A stretch of DNA of 40,947 bases from an uncultured Opitutales bacterium (GCA_944389315.1 CALXLX010000020.1:1-40947); one strand, 5' to 3'; shown: positions 8,619 to 16,833, counted from the first letter of the stretch. Notes: a model not told the origin generated them from the sequence alone. Made by a program: numbers and translations.

Positions 8619-9485
8619 ATGAAAGTGTATATAAACGGAAAGTTCTACGACAAGGACGAGGCCAAAGTGTCGGTGTTCGACCACGGCTTCCTTTACGGCG
8701 ACGGCATATTTGAGGGTATCAGGCTGTACAGCGGCAACGTATTCAGGCTGCCGATGCACATAGACAGGCTTTTTAAATCTGCCCGCGCAATATGCCTGGA
8801 CATGCCCTGGAGCAAGCAGGAGGTTATGGACGCCGTGTGCGCTTCCTGCCGCGAGAACAAATTGACGGACGGATACATCAGGCTGGTGGTTTCCCGCGGT
8901 AAGGGCGCGCTTGGCCTCTCTCCGCTTACCTGCTCGGATCCGCAGCTTGTAATCATAGCCGACCAGATACAGCTTTATCCCGACGAGCTTTACACCAACG
9001 GCCTCAAGGCCATAACGGTTCCAACAAGACGCAACAGCCATGCGGCGCTTCCGCCCATGGTCAAGAGCCTGAACTATCTGAACAACATACTTGCCAAGAT
9101 AGAGGCGCAGAATCTTGGCTACAGCGAGTGCCTGCTTTTGAACCAGGAGGGCAATGTCGCCGAGTGCAGCGGGGACAATGTGTTCATAGTTTCCGAGGGC
9201 GTTGTCTACACGCCTCCGACGAGCGCGGGCAACCTCAGCGGAATGACTCGTAGGGCTGTCATGGAGCTTGCCGAGAAGGAGGGCTTCAAGATGGTTGAGC
9301 GCGACTTTACCCGCTACGACGTCTGGACTGCCGACGAGTGTTTCCTCACGGGAACCGCCGCAAAGATAATTCCCCTTGTCGAGCTCGACAAGAGGCCCAT
9401 AGGCACAGGAAAGCCCGGCGAGATCACCAAGAAGCTCATAGCCGCTTTCAACAAGATTGTCTCTGTTGAGGGTGTGAAGATTTAA
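8619..9485 (+). CDS. ilvE: Branched-chain amino acid aminotransferase
   Basis: This is a fold-type IV PLP enzyme that transfers amino groups between glutamate and the keto acids of valine, leucine and isoleucine. The N-terminus VYINGKFYDKDEAKVSVFDHG and the LYGDGIFEGIR segment are the class-IV hallmarks. The PLP lysine is most likely K149 in MVKSLNYLNN, and CLLLNQEGNVAECSGDN(V)F is the conserved phosphate-binding region. Length is 288 residues, full. GAAGGA stands about nine bases before the ATG. It lies 25 bases after fabV and is followed by a strong terminator, so it probably ends the ispA-fabV-ilvE transcript. A D-amino-acid aminotransferase or ADC lyase has the same fold, but the motifs fit IlvE best. 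Confidence 0.93.
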   Translation: MKVYINGKFYDKDEAKVSVFDHGFLYGDGIFEGIRLYSGNVFRLPMHIDRLFKSARAICLDMPWSKQEVMDAVCASCRENKLTDGYIRLVVSRGKGALGLSPLTCSDPQLVIIADQIQLYPDELYTNGLKAITVPTRRNSHAALPPMVKSLNYLNNILAKIEAQNLGYSECLLLNQEGNVAECSGDNVFIVSEGVVYTPPTSAGNLSGMTRRAVMELAEKEGFKMVERDFTRYDVWTADECFLTGTAAKIIPLVELDKRPIGTGKPGEITKKLIAAFNKIVSVEGVKI

Positions 9486-9503
9486 CGGTTTTTATCCGAT
9501 TTG

Positions 9504-9549
9504 CCGCGCGCGGGAGGAGCTTTTTTGCCTTGCGCGCGCGGTTTTTTTT
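9504..9549 (+). terminator. Rho-independent terminator after ilvE
   Basis: The stem CCGCGCGC (9504-9511) pairs with GCGCGCGG (9534-9541) and is followed by eight T. The loop is long (22 bases) and itself contains TTTTTT. It ends the ispA-fabV-ilvE unit. Confidence 0.85.
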
Positions 9550-9684
9550 ATCGCGCCGGCGCTCCCCGCATGGTTTTCTTGCCCTCGGATGCGAAAAAGC
9601 GCGGCGCTTTTATATATCTGCATTTTTTACGATGGATTTTTCTGATGCGCGCATAGCATCTTTACAATTTAAAACCTACAAGCC

Positions 9685-10071
9685 ATGTCCAATACCAAGT
9701 ACGATAAATTTGCCCAATACTTGAAATTTGAAGTTGAAAACGAAGGCGACGATTGCGCAACCATCTCGGCCGTTCCTAACGGCGACTGTTTAAACGGAGT
9801 TGGCATAGTTCACGGCGGCTGGCTTTTTTCCCTGGCCGACTATGCCAGCGCGGTAGCCTCAAACACCGACGACATCGCCGCGATAAGCAGCCATTCCATA
9901 ATCAATTTTTTAAGCCCCGCAAGGGAGGGCAAAAAGCTTCTCGCAGGGGCGAAGGTTTCCGCCAAGACGCCGAAAACGGCGGTTGTGGACGTTGTAATAT
10001 CCGAAGCCGAAAGCGGCGAGATTCGCGCGACGATGCAGGCGAGGGTCGTCTATAAGCAGCTGAAAAAATAA
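9685..10071 (+). CDS. PaaI-type hotdog thioesterase
   Basis: This 128-residue single hotdog-domain protein belongs to the PaaI/YbgC-like acyl-CoA thioesterases, which hydrolyse acyl- or aryl-CoA esters in the cytoplasm. The diagnostic segment is GVGIVHGGWLFSLADYASAVASN (about residues 36-59), where HGG and the following Asp lie at the active site of PaaI-type tetramers; FLSPAREGKKLLAGAKV is the central strand region. It is monocistronic between two terminators. A box ATCTTTAC (9658-9665) lies about 20 bases before the start and no clear ribosome site is seen. The substrate is unknown; a housekeeping role in clearing stalled acyl-CoA is plausible but inferred. Confidence 0.87.
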   Translation: MSNTKYDKFAQYLKFEVENEGDDCATISAVPNGDCLNGVGIVHGGWLFSLADYASAVASNTDDIAAISSHSIINFLSPAREGKKLLAGAKVSAKTPKTAVVDVVISEAESGEIRATMQARVVYKQLKK

Positions 10072-10099
10072 TCTTTTCCAGATTTAAATTGCATCTCTT

Positions 10100-10135
10100 A
10101 GCTTTCCAGCCACGCGGCCGGAAAGCTTATTTTTT
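10100..10135 (+). terminator. Rho-independent terminator after the thioesterase
   Basis: AGCTTTCC (10100-10107) pairs with GGAAAGCT (10120-10127), with an inner GCC/GGC extending the stem, and a T-rich tract starts at 10128. It lies about 30 bases past the thioesterase stop. Confidence 0.88.
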
Positions 10136-10350
10136 CTTTTTAGGCACGCTTGCATTGGGGCAGGATAAGAAGCTCGTGCGGGATATTCTCCCGGGGCTTT
10201 GTGTTGTATGCAAAATATTTGCCTTCCACTGTAAAATTTTATCTATGCAAGGGTGAAAGCCCGTTATTACGGGGCGGGTTTTGGAAAATGCAGCTTATTG
10301 TCCGCCGCGCGGCATAAAGTTTTTACATATTGATGATAAATATATTAACG

Positions 10351-10366
10351 TGTTCATAAATGAACA
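10351..10366. promoter_or_regulatory. Operator-like inverted repeat
   Basis: TGTTCAT, two bases and ATGAACA form a perfect 7-bp inverted repeat about 110 bases before the Cys-rich gene. Its symmetry and size suit a dimeric regulator site. No regulator is encoded nearby. Confidence 0.4.
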
Positions 10367-10409
10367 TTTCCAGGGGCTATGCCATAAAAAATTTAAAAAA
10401 AAGCGTTTT

Positions 10410-10426
10410 ATTACGAAACATGTAAT
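10410..10426. promoter_or_regulatory. Inverted repeat ATTAC-N7-GTAAT
   Basis: This is a short 5-bp inverted repeat with a 7-base spacer between the other two palindromes upstream of the Cys-rich gene. It is weak alone and notable mainly for the clustering. Confidence 0.25.
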
Positions 10427-10435
10427 GAAAAAATG

Positions 10436-10447
10436 CGTCTATAGACG
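10436..10447. promoter_or_regulatory. 12-bp palindrome CGTCTATAGACG
   Basis: This perfect palindrome lies 30 bases before the ATG of the Cys-rich protein gene and contains TATAGA, which could serve as a -10 element. It may be an operator over the promoter or the stem of a leader hairpin. Confidence 0.35.
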
Positions 10448-10477
10448 ATACAGAACAATTTAACGAGGTTATTATAT

Positions 10478-10765
10478 ATGAGGAAAGTTTATTTGCTTGC
10501 TACAATTCTTCTCGGATTCGGTTTGGGGGCCTATGCCCAGGATTCGAATACGCAGAATGCAAATTGCAACAACCAGAATAACTGCCCAGTAGCGCAGAAT
10601 TGCCCGGCGGCGAATCAGAATTGTCCTGGCGTCCAAAATTGCCCGGTGGTCCAGAACTGCCCGGTTGTCCAGGATTGTCCGGCTGTGCAAAACTGCCCCG
10701 CAAACACTCAAGACTGCCCGAGAGTAAAGCAAGGCTGCAGGGCTCGCAGAGGTTGCGGCAGATAG
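10478..10765 (+). CDS. Secreted Cys-ladder repeat protein, unknown function
   Basis: I do not recognise this 95-residue protein. Residues 1-20 form a Sec signal peptide with a hydrophobic core (LLATILLGFGLG) and an AYA cleavage site before QDS. The mature part has Cys at 30, 36, 42, 49, 55, 61, 67, 73, 80, 87 and 93, always six or seven residues apart, mostly in the unit QNCPVV or variants. The end is basic (RVKQGCRARRGCGR). The underlying DNA is a diverged 18-bp tandem repeat. Even Cys spacing with Pro after most Cys suggests a disulfide ladder, a compact rod or a metal-binding surface, but none of these is shown. It stands alone, with GAGG about nine bases before the ATG, a palindrome-rich upstream region and a strong terminator downstream. 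The good signal peptide and regular repeat make chance coding unlikely. Confidence 0.8.
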   Translation: MRKVYLLATILLGFGLGAYAQDSNTQNANCNNQNNCPVAQNCPAANQNCPGVQNCPVVQNCPVVQDCPAVQNCPANTQDCPRVKQGCRARRGCGR

Positions 10766-10841
10766 ATGAAGTTCTTTGTGTTTTTGGTTGGTGTGTATAT
10801 TATTTGAGTATGTGTGTTTAGCATGTATTGAGGTTAGAGTG

Positions 10842-10879
10842 GCGTGCGGAAACTTCGCGTTTCCGCGCGCTTTTTTTTT
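10842..10879 (+). terminator. Rho-independent terminator after the Cys-rich gene
   Basis: GCGTGCGGAAAC (10842-10853) pairs with GTTTCCGCGCGC (10859-10870), a 12-bp stem with one G-T pair and a 5-base loop, followed by nine T. It is among the strongest terminators of the window. Confidence 0.93.
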
Positions 10880-11013
10880 ATAAGCCGCCCCGATATGGGG
10901 GCTGCGGCGGTTGCGGAATTTCCGGATAGGCATAGGAGGCTAACAACCTTATTGAAACGCAAGTTTGCCCCGCGCGTTAAAATTTATTTGCAAGACGGGG
11001 GCTTTTCTTCAAA

Positions 11014-11025
11014 TATCTTTAGTAA
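11014..11025 (+). promoter_or_regulatory. Putative -10 box directly before lptB
   Basis: TATCTT (11014-11019) ends six bases before the lptB ATG, so a start of transcription at the usual distance would fall on or near the start codon and give a leaderless mRNA. TTGCAA (10988-10993) is a possible -35 with a 20-base spacer, longer than usual. Confidence 0.35.
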
Positions 11026-11766
11026 ATGGACAAATCCGAAAATAAGGCTTTTATACGCACGGAGAATCTCGTCAAAGAATACGGACACAGGGCCGTCGTG
11101 CGGGGCGTGAATTTGAACCTCAATGCGGGGGAAGTCGTGGGGCTGCTCGGGCCCAACGGGGCGGGAAAGACTACGAGCTTTTACATGATTATGGGCCTTG
11201 TGCCCGTCACGAGCGGAAAGGTGTTTCTCGACGGCAAGGATATTACGGACGTGCCAATGTACATGCGCTCCCGCATGGGCATAGGGTATCTGCCGCAGGA
11301 GGCGTCCGTCTTCAGGAAGCTGAGCGTTTACGACAATATAATGGCAGTCGCCGAGACGTTGCCCATTCCCAAAAAGGAGCTTAAGGGGTTTGTGTCGTCC
11401 ATGCTCGCCGAGCTCAACCTGGGGCACCTCGCAGAGCAAAAGGCCTATACCCTTTCGGGAGGCGAGCGCAGAAGGCTGGAGATAACCCGCGCACTGACCG
11501 CAAGGCCACAGTTCCTTCTTATGGACGAGCCTTTCAGCGGGGTTGACCCCATAAGCGTCGCGGAGGTTCAGGATATAATAAGGGGCCTTAAAAAGAAAAA
11601 CATAGGGGTGCTTATCACAGACCACAATGTCAGGGAAACCCTCAGCGTTGTCGACAGGGCCTACCTGATTCACGAGGGGCGCGTTCTCTGCGAGGGCACG
11701 AGCGACTTTCTTGTAAACGACGAACAAAGCCGCAAATTCTATTTGGGCGAAAACTTCTCAATGTAA
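11026..11766 (+). CDS. lptB: LPS export ABC transporter ATP-binding protein
   Basis: LptB is the cytoplasmic ATPase of the LptB2FG complex, which extracts lipopolysaccharide from the inner membrane for delivery through LptC-LptA-LptD. Walker A is GPNGAGKTT (42-50); the signature is LSGGERRR; Walker B is [13 protein letters not shown], and [10 protein letters not shown] carries the switch His. The sequence [20 protein letters not shown] is typical of LptB. The length of 246 residues fits. No lptA, lptC or lptFG lies in this window. The hprK start follows by a few bases, with AAGGA overlapping the lptB stop, so the two are translationally linked. The link recalls the proteobacterial locus where lptB and hprK flank rpoN, hpf and ptsN. 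Confidence 0.95.
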   Translation: MDKSENKAFIRTENLVKEYGHRAVVRGVNLNLNAGEVVGLLGPNGAGKTTSFYMIMGLVPVTSGKVFLDGKDITDVPMYMRSRMGIGYLPQEASVFRKLSVYDNIMAVAETLPIPKKELKGFVSSMLAELNLGHLAEQKAYTLSGGERRRLEITRALTARPQFLLMDEPFSGVDPISVAEVQDIIRGLKKKNIGVLITDHNVRETLSVVDRAYLIHEGRVLCEGTSDFLVNDEQSRKFYLGENFSM

Positions 11767-11770
11767 GGAT

Positions 11771-12736
11771 ATGATAAAAAGTTCCCCTGCAAAATCTCCC
11801 GGAAAAATTACGGTACGCGACTTTTACGAGTCGTTTAAGGATTCCCTTCAGCTAGAAATAATAGGGGGAAAAAAAGGCTTGGACAGGGCCATTCCGGAGC
11901 CGAGCGTAAACAGGCCCTCCCTTGCGATAACAGGATATTTCAAGAATTTCGCCTTCAACAGAATCCAGCTGTTCGGGGCGGGTGAGGCCGCCTATCTTAA
12001 AGACCAGCCGATAGCGCGCAGGAGCAAAATCATAGAGGCCATAATAAAGCAGAATATACCCTGCGTTGTGGTGTCCAGGTCGCTATATCCGTCGCAGACC
12101 ACTCTTGCTCTGTTTGATAAATTTGACGTCCCGACGTTTACGACGTCTCTTAGCTCCCGCAAATTCACGGCGCAGGCCACGGTTCTTCTTGAGTCGAAGT
12201 TTGCGCCGCGCACTTTGATACACGGCACTCTCATAGACATAAAGGGAATTGGCACCCTCATATGCGGCGTAAGCGGCATAGGCAAGAGCGAATGCGCCCT
12301 GGCCCTGATAGAGCGCGGCCATTCGCTCGTGGCCGACGACGTCACCTATTGCGAGCGCATAAACGGCAGGATATTCGGCCGCTCCAACGACTTGAACAGG
12401 GGCTATATGGAATGCCGCGGCATAGGCATAATAAACGTCGCGGAGCTGTTCGGCATAAAGTGCGTCAGGCTCGAAAGCAGCGTGGATTTGATAGTAAATT
12501 TCGTGGACTGGAAGCCGGGAATGACGGAGGAGCGAACCGGGCTCGAGCATCATTATTCCGAAGTTTTGGACGTGAAGATACCGCATATAGAAATACCGGT
12601 CAGGCCGGGGCGCGACATGGCGAGGCTCGTTGAGGTTGCTGCCATGGTTCAGGCGCTGAGGGCCATGGGGCACGACAGCGCCAAGGAGCTCAACGACAGG
12701 CTTATCGCCCATATGACAAAGAACAGCGAGAAATAG
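11771..12736 (+). CDS. hprK: HPr kinase/phosphorylase
   Basis: HprK is a bifunctional enzyme that phosphorylates and dephosphorylates a Ser of the phosphocarrier HPr, linking carbon state to PTS activity and gene regulation. The N-terminal DRTGG-like domain covers about residues 15-135. The kinase domain follows, with the conserved LIHG (H151), the Walker A loop GVSGIGKS (166-173), VADDVTY (188-194) and the HprK signature [16 protein letters not shown] (about 213-228). Length is 321 residues, full. AAGGAT, overlapping the lptB stop, is the ribosome site. No HPr or EI gene is seen here. In Gram-negative bacteria the enzyme often acts on regulatory PTS proteins rather than sugar transport, and the lptB neighbour fits that setting. 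Confidence 0.95.
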   Translation: MIKSSPAKSPGKITVRDFYESFKDSLQLEIIGGKKGLDRAIPEPSVNRPSLAITGYFKNFAFNRIQLFGAGEAAYLKDQPIARRSKIIEAIIKQNIPCVVVSRSLYPSQTTLALFDKFDVPTFTTSLSSRKFTAQATVLLESKFAPRTLIHGTLIDIKGIGTLICGVSGIGKSECALALIERGHSLVADDVTYCERINGRIFGRSNDLNRGYMECRGIGIINVAELFGIKCVRLESSVDLIVNFVDWKPGMTEERTGLEHHYSEVLDVKIPHIEIPVRPGRDMARLVEVAAMVQALRAMGHDSAKELNDRLIAHMTKNSEK

Positions 12737-12805
12737 GAACTTTTGTGCGTTGCGGGCGGTTTTCCCGCGTGTAGAAATAAGGCGTGCGCGCCGTAATTTT
12801 GGGAA

Positions 12806-15800
12806 TTGGACATGGACATTTTTAAATATCCGGCCTCCGCGCGCGGCGAGGCCCTGAAGAAGATTTTTGCCGAGAGGATAGTGTTTCTCGACGGCGGCAT
12901 GGGAACCTTGATTCAGCGCGAGGGCCTTTCGGAAGCCGATTTCCGGCATGGTGACGCGCGCCTTGAATCCTGCAAGGCGCAGCTTAAGGGCAATAACGAC
13001 CTGCTAAATCTCACCCGCCCCGACGTTCTGGCCAAGATACATGCCGATTACTACCGCGCCGGAGCCGACATAGCCACAACAAACACCTTCAGCGCCACGC
13101 GCCTTGTGCAGGACGAATACGGCCTTGGCGGCATGGCCCGCGAGATAAACCTTGCCGCGGCGAAGCTGCTAAGGAAGGTCGCCTCCGAGGCCGAGCTTGA
13201 GGCGGGGGACGGCAAAATGCGCTTTGTAGCCGGCTCTGTGGGGCCGCTGAACAAGTCTCTTTCGATGTCGCCCGACGTGCTCGACGCCTCCAGGCGCGAC
13301 TATTCCTTCGACGAGGTTTGCTCAGCCTACAAGGAGCAGATGGAGGCTCTGTGGGACGGCGGGGTAGATTTGCTTCTGCTTGAGACAAATTTTGACACTC
13401 TCAATGTAAAGGCGGCTTTGCACGCGTATTTGGAGCTCGTGGAAGCCAGGAAGGAGCGCATGCCCATAGGGATAAGCTGTACCGTTTCCGACGCGGCGGG
13501 GCGCCTTTTAAGCGGCCAGACGGTGGAGGCGTTCTATGTGAGCGTGGAGCATGCGAGGCCTTTGTTTGTGGGCCTCAACTGCGGGCTCGGGGCAGAGAAA
13601 ATGCGCCCGTACATAGAGGCTTTCGACAGGGTTGCAAAGTGTTATGTGCATTGCTATCCGAATGCGGGGCTGCCAAACCCTCTGTCGGAATTTGGCTACG
13701 ACCAGACCCCCGAGGTCACTGCAAAATACCTTTACGAATACGCAAAAGAGGGAAAACTGAACCTCATAGGCGGCTGCTGCGGAACTACGCCCGCGCACAT
13801 AGCAAAGATAGCGGAGCTTTGCGGAAAGTGCCCGCCGAGGAAAAGAAAGCCAGGGGATTTCACCTTCAGTGTGTCCGGGCTGGAGCCTTTCTTCCTGCCG
13901 GAGAAAAACGCGCCTTTCATGCTCATAGGGGAAAGGGCCAATGTCATGGGATCTGCGGCGTTTAGAAAGCTGATTGCCGCGGACAACTTTGAAGGCGCCC
14001 TGGAGGTGGCCAGAAAACAGGTGGAAAACGGCGCCAACGCCATAGATTTGAATTTCGACGAGTCCATGCTCGATTCCGAAAAGTGCATGGAAAAATTCCT
14101 GCGCCTGGCCGCCGCGGAGCCGGAAATAGCGAAAGTGCCTTTTGTGATAGATTCGTCGGACTGGGATACCGTGCTGGCGGGCCTTAAGAATACGCAGGGC
14201 AAGTGCATAGTAAATTCAATAAGCCTCAAGGAGGGAGAGGAGGCTTTTGTAAGGAAGGCCGCGGAGATAATGAAGTTCGGCGCGGCTGTGGTGGTCATGG
14301 CCTTCGACGAGAAGGGGCAGGCAGCGAGCGTCGAGGACAAGGTGGATATTTCCGTGCGCTCCTACAATATACTCACCCGGCAGCTCGGCATGCCGCCGCA
14401 GGATATAATTTTCGACGTAAACGTCCTGTCCATCTGCACGGGCCTCAAGGAGCACGACGCCTACGGGGCAAATTTCATAGAGGCCTTGCGTCGCTTGAAA
14501 ACGCTGTGCCCAGGGGCGCGCACGAGCGCGGGTGTGAGCAACTTGAGCTTTTCGTTCAGGGGCAACAACCCTCTCAGGGAGGCTATGCACTCCGTATTTT
14601 TGTACCACGCCATACGCGCGGGGCTTAGCATGGGCATAGTAAATGCCGGGGTTTTGCCTTCGTACGACGATATACCCGCGGACAATCGCGCTTTGCTTGA
14701 GGCGGCTGTCTTGAACACTTCGGAGGACGCGGCGGAAAAGCTCATAGAGGCGGCTCCCGGCTTTAAGCAGGATGCAGCATCCTCGTCGGCGCAGGCGCAC
14801 GACGATTTCGACTCCATGTCGTGGCGCGACAAGCTCTACTCGTGTTTCACAAAGGGCCGGGAGGACAAGATAGAGCAGGTCGTAATGCATTTTTACGGGG
14901 AGAAAAAGGACGCCCTCGGAGTGGTGGAAGGCCCGCTTATGGACGCGATGAAGCTCGTGGGCGAACTGTTCGGAGAGGGGAAAATGTTTCTGCCGCAGGT
15001 CGTAAAAAGCGCGCGAGTTATGAAGAAGGCCGTTGCGGTATTGGAGGATTTCATGCCGAAGGCGTCGGCCTCGGGCAGCCGCAGGAAGGCGGTTTTGGCG
15101 ACGGTGAAGGGTGACGTACACGACATAGGCAAAAACATAGTTGGCGTGGTTTTGGCATGCAACGGCTACGAAGTTATAGACCTTGGCGTGATGTGCCCGG
15201 CGGAGAGAATCCTGCAGGCGGTGCGGGAGCATAGGCCCGACGTTGTGGGGCTCAGCGCCCTGATAACGCCCTCCCTCGAGGAGATTGCTGTTGTGGCGAG
15301 GCTCTTTGAAAGGGAGGGAGTGAAGGTTCCCATTATAATAGGTGGCGCCACCACGGGAGACTTGCATACGGCGGTGAAGCTTGCTCCGCTGTATTCGGGA
15401 GCGATGGAGAGGGTTGCGGACGCCTCCCTCGTGTCCGGCGTTTGCTCAAAGCTGTGCGGCGACGGTGCGCGGGAGTACGCGGAAAGCCTTAAGCAGCGCC
15501 AGGAGCAGCTGCGCAGGGATTTTGAGAATGAAAAGTCCGCTCGCGCGGAAGCGGAATTTTTGACCTTGGACGAGTCCAGAAAAAGGCGCCTAAGCCATGC
15601 CGCAAGGCCTGGGGGGGCTGCAATGCCTGCGCCTTCGGGCATAGTGGTGGAAAATCGGGGCGTGGAGCGCTTGCGCGGGCTTATAGACTTTGCGGAATTT
15701 CTGCGAGCCTGGGGCTTTAAGGGGGCGGCCTATCCTAAGATATTGGACGATGCAGCCAAGGGGGAGGAGGCTCGAAAGCTCGTATCAGACGCGGGGAAAA

Positions 15801-16480
15801 TCCTCGATAAAATCTCGGGGGCAGCCCTTGTAAAAACGGCATACAGGGTTTTCCGCGCACGCTCGAAGGGGGACGACATTCTTCTGCTCTGTCCCGACAA
15901 AAACTGCGGTTGCACTGAGGGGGTCCTGAATTTCTTTAGAAGCCAGACTCCCGATTCCAAGGGAAACTGCCCGTGCTATGCGGATTTTGTTTCCCCGTGC
16001 GATTCCGATGTAGATGACGCAGTCGCGCTTTTTTGCGCCGTCGCAGATTTCGACGGGGCTCTTGCCGCCTGTGGGGTGTCGGATTTAAAAAGTTACGAGG
16101 CCCTTTTGGTGTCGACCCTGTGCGACCGCCTCGCGGAGGCCGCCGCAAGGAGCGTAAACGAGACTCTTGCGGGCATGAACGGGGGTGTGGCGGGAATACG
16201 CCCGGCAATGGGGTATCCGTCGTATCCGGACCACAGCCAGAAGCAGATACTTTGGCGTCTGCTCGACGTCGAAAGGCTCTTGGGAGCGCGCCTGACGGAA
16301 AACTATGCGATGATTCCCCATTCGTCGGTATGCGGGGTGTGGATAGGCTCTCCGCATGCAAGATACTTGGCTCTCGGCAGGATAGGGGACGACCAGTTTA
16401 AAAACTACGCCTCCCGCAGGGGAATCCCCGAGGGCGATGTTCGGAAATTCACCGCAAATTTGCCCTCTATTATGGCCTAA
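12806..16480 (+). CDS. metH: Cobalamin-dependent methionine synthase
   Basis: MetH transfers a methyl group from methyl-tetrahydrofolate to homocysteine via cobalamin. All four modules are present in 1224 residues. The homocysteine domain (about 15-340) has DGGMGTLIQ, the zinc ligand Cys in GLNCGLG (about 259) and the pair in GGCCGTTP. The pterin domain (about 360-630) begins near MLIGERANVMGSAAFR. The cobalamin module has the cap helix region and DVHDIGKNIVG (about 770), where His is the cobalt ligand. The C-terminal AdoMet-dependent reactivation domain has RPAMGYPSYPDHSQK (about 1132), so the enzyme can be repaired reductively. A second Met two codons after the first is an alternative start. 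No cobalamin riboswitch is recognisable in the 69 bases upstream. It probably continues the lptB-hprK transcript. Confidence 0.97.
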   Translation: MDMDIFKYPASARGEALKKIFAERIVFLDGGMGTLIQREGLSEADFRHGDARLESCKAQLKGNNDLLNLTRPDVLAKIHADYYRAGADIATTNTFSATRLVQDEYGLGGMAREINLAAAKLLRKVASEAELEAGDGKMRFVAGSVGPLNKSLSMSPDVLDASRRDYSFDEVCSAYKEQMEALWDGGVDLLLLETNFDTLNVKAALHAYLELVEARKERMPIGISCTVSDAAGRLLSGQTVEAFYVSVEHARPLFVGLNCGLGAEKMRPYIEAFDRVAKCYVHCYPNAGLPNPLSEFGYDQTPEVTAKYLYEYAKEGKLNLIGGCCGTTPAHIAKIAELCGKCPPRKRKPGDFTFSVSGLEPFFLPEKNAPFMLIGERANVMGSAAFRKLIAADNFEGALEVARKQVENGANAIDLNFDESMLDSEKCMEKFLRLAAAEPEIAKVPFVIDSSDWDTVLAGLKNTQGKCIVNSISLKEGEEAFVRKAAEIMKFGAAVVVMAFDEKGQAASVEDKVDISVRSYNILTRQLGMPPQDIIFDVNVLSICTGLKEHDAYGANFIEALRRLKTLCPGARTSAGVSNLSFSFRGNNPLREAMHSVFLYHAIRAGLSMGIVNAGVLPSYDDIPADNRALLEAAVLNTSEDAAEKLIEAAPGFKQDAASSSAQAHDDFDSMSWRDKLYSCFTKGREDKIEQVVMHFYGEKKDALGVVEGPLMDAMKLVGELFGEGKMFLPQVVKSARVMKKAVAVLEDFMPKASASGSRRKAVLATVKGDVHDIGKNIVGVVLACNGYEVIDLGVMCPAERILQAVREHRPDVVGLSALITPSLEEIAVVARLFEREGVKVPIIIGGATTGDLHTAVKLAPLYSGAMERVADASLVSGVCSKLCGDGAREYAESLKQRQEQLRRDFENEKSARAEAEFLTLDESRKRRLSHAARPGGAAMPAPSGIVVENRGVERLRGLIDFAEFLRAWGFKGAAYPKILDDAAKGEEARKLVSDAGKILDKISGAALVKTAYRVFRARSKGDDILLLCPDKNCGCTEGVLNFFRSQTPDSKGNCPCYADFVSPCDSDVDDAVALFCAVADFDGALAACGVSDLKSYEALLVSTLCDRLAEAAARSVNETLAGMNGGVAGIRPAMGYPSYPDHSQKQILWRLLDVERLLGARLTENYAMIPHSSVCGVWIGSPHARYLALGRIGDDQFKNYASRRGIPEGDVRKFTANLPSIMA

Positions 16481-16833
16481 CTTGCTGTTAATTGCGCTTT
16501 TTTTTGCTTGCCGCATCGCCCTCCTTTCGACCGCTTGGGCCTATGCGTGCTTGCAAGGGGCGCATTCTCCCAGAAAGAGAGAAGTTTTTTTAATTTGCAG
16601 CGGAAATTGATTGTATATTTATAAAATTTCTCCACCCTAAAAGAAAACATGCGGAAAGCGTTTTTTGCGGAGTTTTTGCGGCGTTTTTGCGGATACGCGC
16701 GCAAAGGGGTTTATTATTCTTGCGCGGGCGGCTGCTGCTTAGGCAAATTTGCCGCGGGAAAAAACTGATGCTTCGCGAAATAAGGCTTGCGCGCATAGTT
16801 GCGGCGTAATTGAGGCGCGTTTTAAAAAATCTC
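16481..16833. other. Gap between metH and rodA
   Basis: The metH stop is followed by GCGC and a long T-tract (16499-16506) without a convincing stem, so any terminator is weak. The AT-rich stretch at 16600-16630 could hold a promoter, but I cannot pair the elements well. An 11-bp tandem repeat lies at 16662-16694. No gene is visible. Confidence 0.4.
16662..16694 (+). repeat. Three tandem copies of an 11-bp T-tract unit
   Basis: TTTTTGCGG followed by two variable bases occurs at 16662, 16673 and 16684, exactly 11 bases apart. T-tracts in near-helical phase tend to bend DNA. The repeat lies about 140 bases before rodA. Confidence 0.7.

Larger units (their letters stand above)
10141..10477. other. 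Gene-free region upstream of the Cys-rich protein
   Basis: This region is AT-rich in its second half and holds no convincing gene. It contains an imperfect hairpin (AAGCCCG near 10256 with CGGGTTT near 10276) and three palindromes: 10351-10366, 10410-10426 and 10436-10447. A ribosome-site-like GAGG lies about nine bases before the ATG at 10478. No promoter with good spacing could be picked out with confidence. Confidence 0.5.

Noticed and set aside
10281..10463. A 60-codon frame upstream of the Cys-ladder gene
   Set aside because: Its composition is unlike the neighbours, it covers palindromes, and it lacks a ribosome site; probably chance in AT-rich DNA.
10565..10740. Periodic repeats that could suggest a CRISPR or tandem array
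   Set aside because: The repeats are 18 bp, diverged and in frame, and encode the six-residue Cys units, so they are coding repeats.
12752..12768. GCGGG/CCCGC hairpin between hprK and metH as a terminator
   Set aside because: The stem has only five pairs and no T-tract follows, so read-through into metH is more likely.
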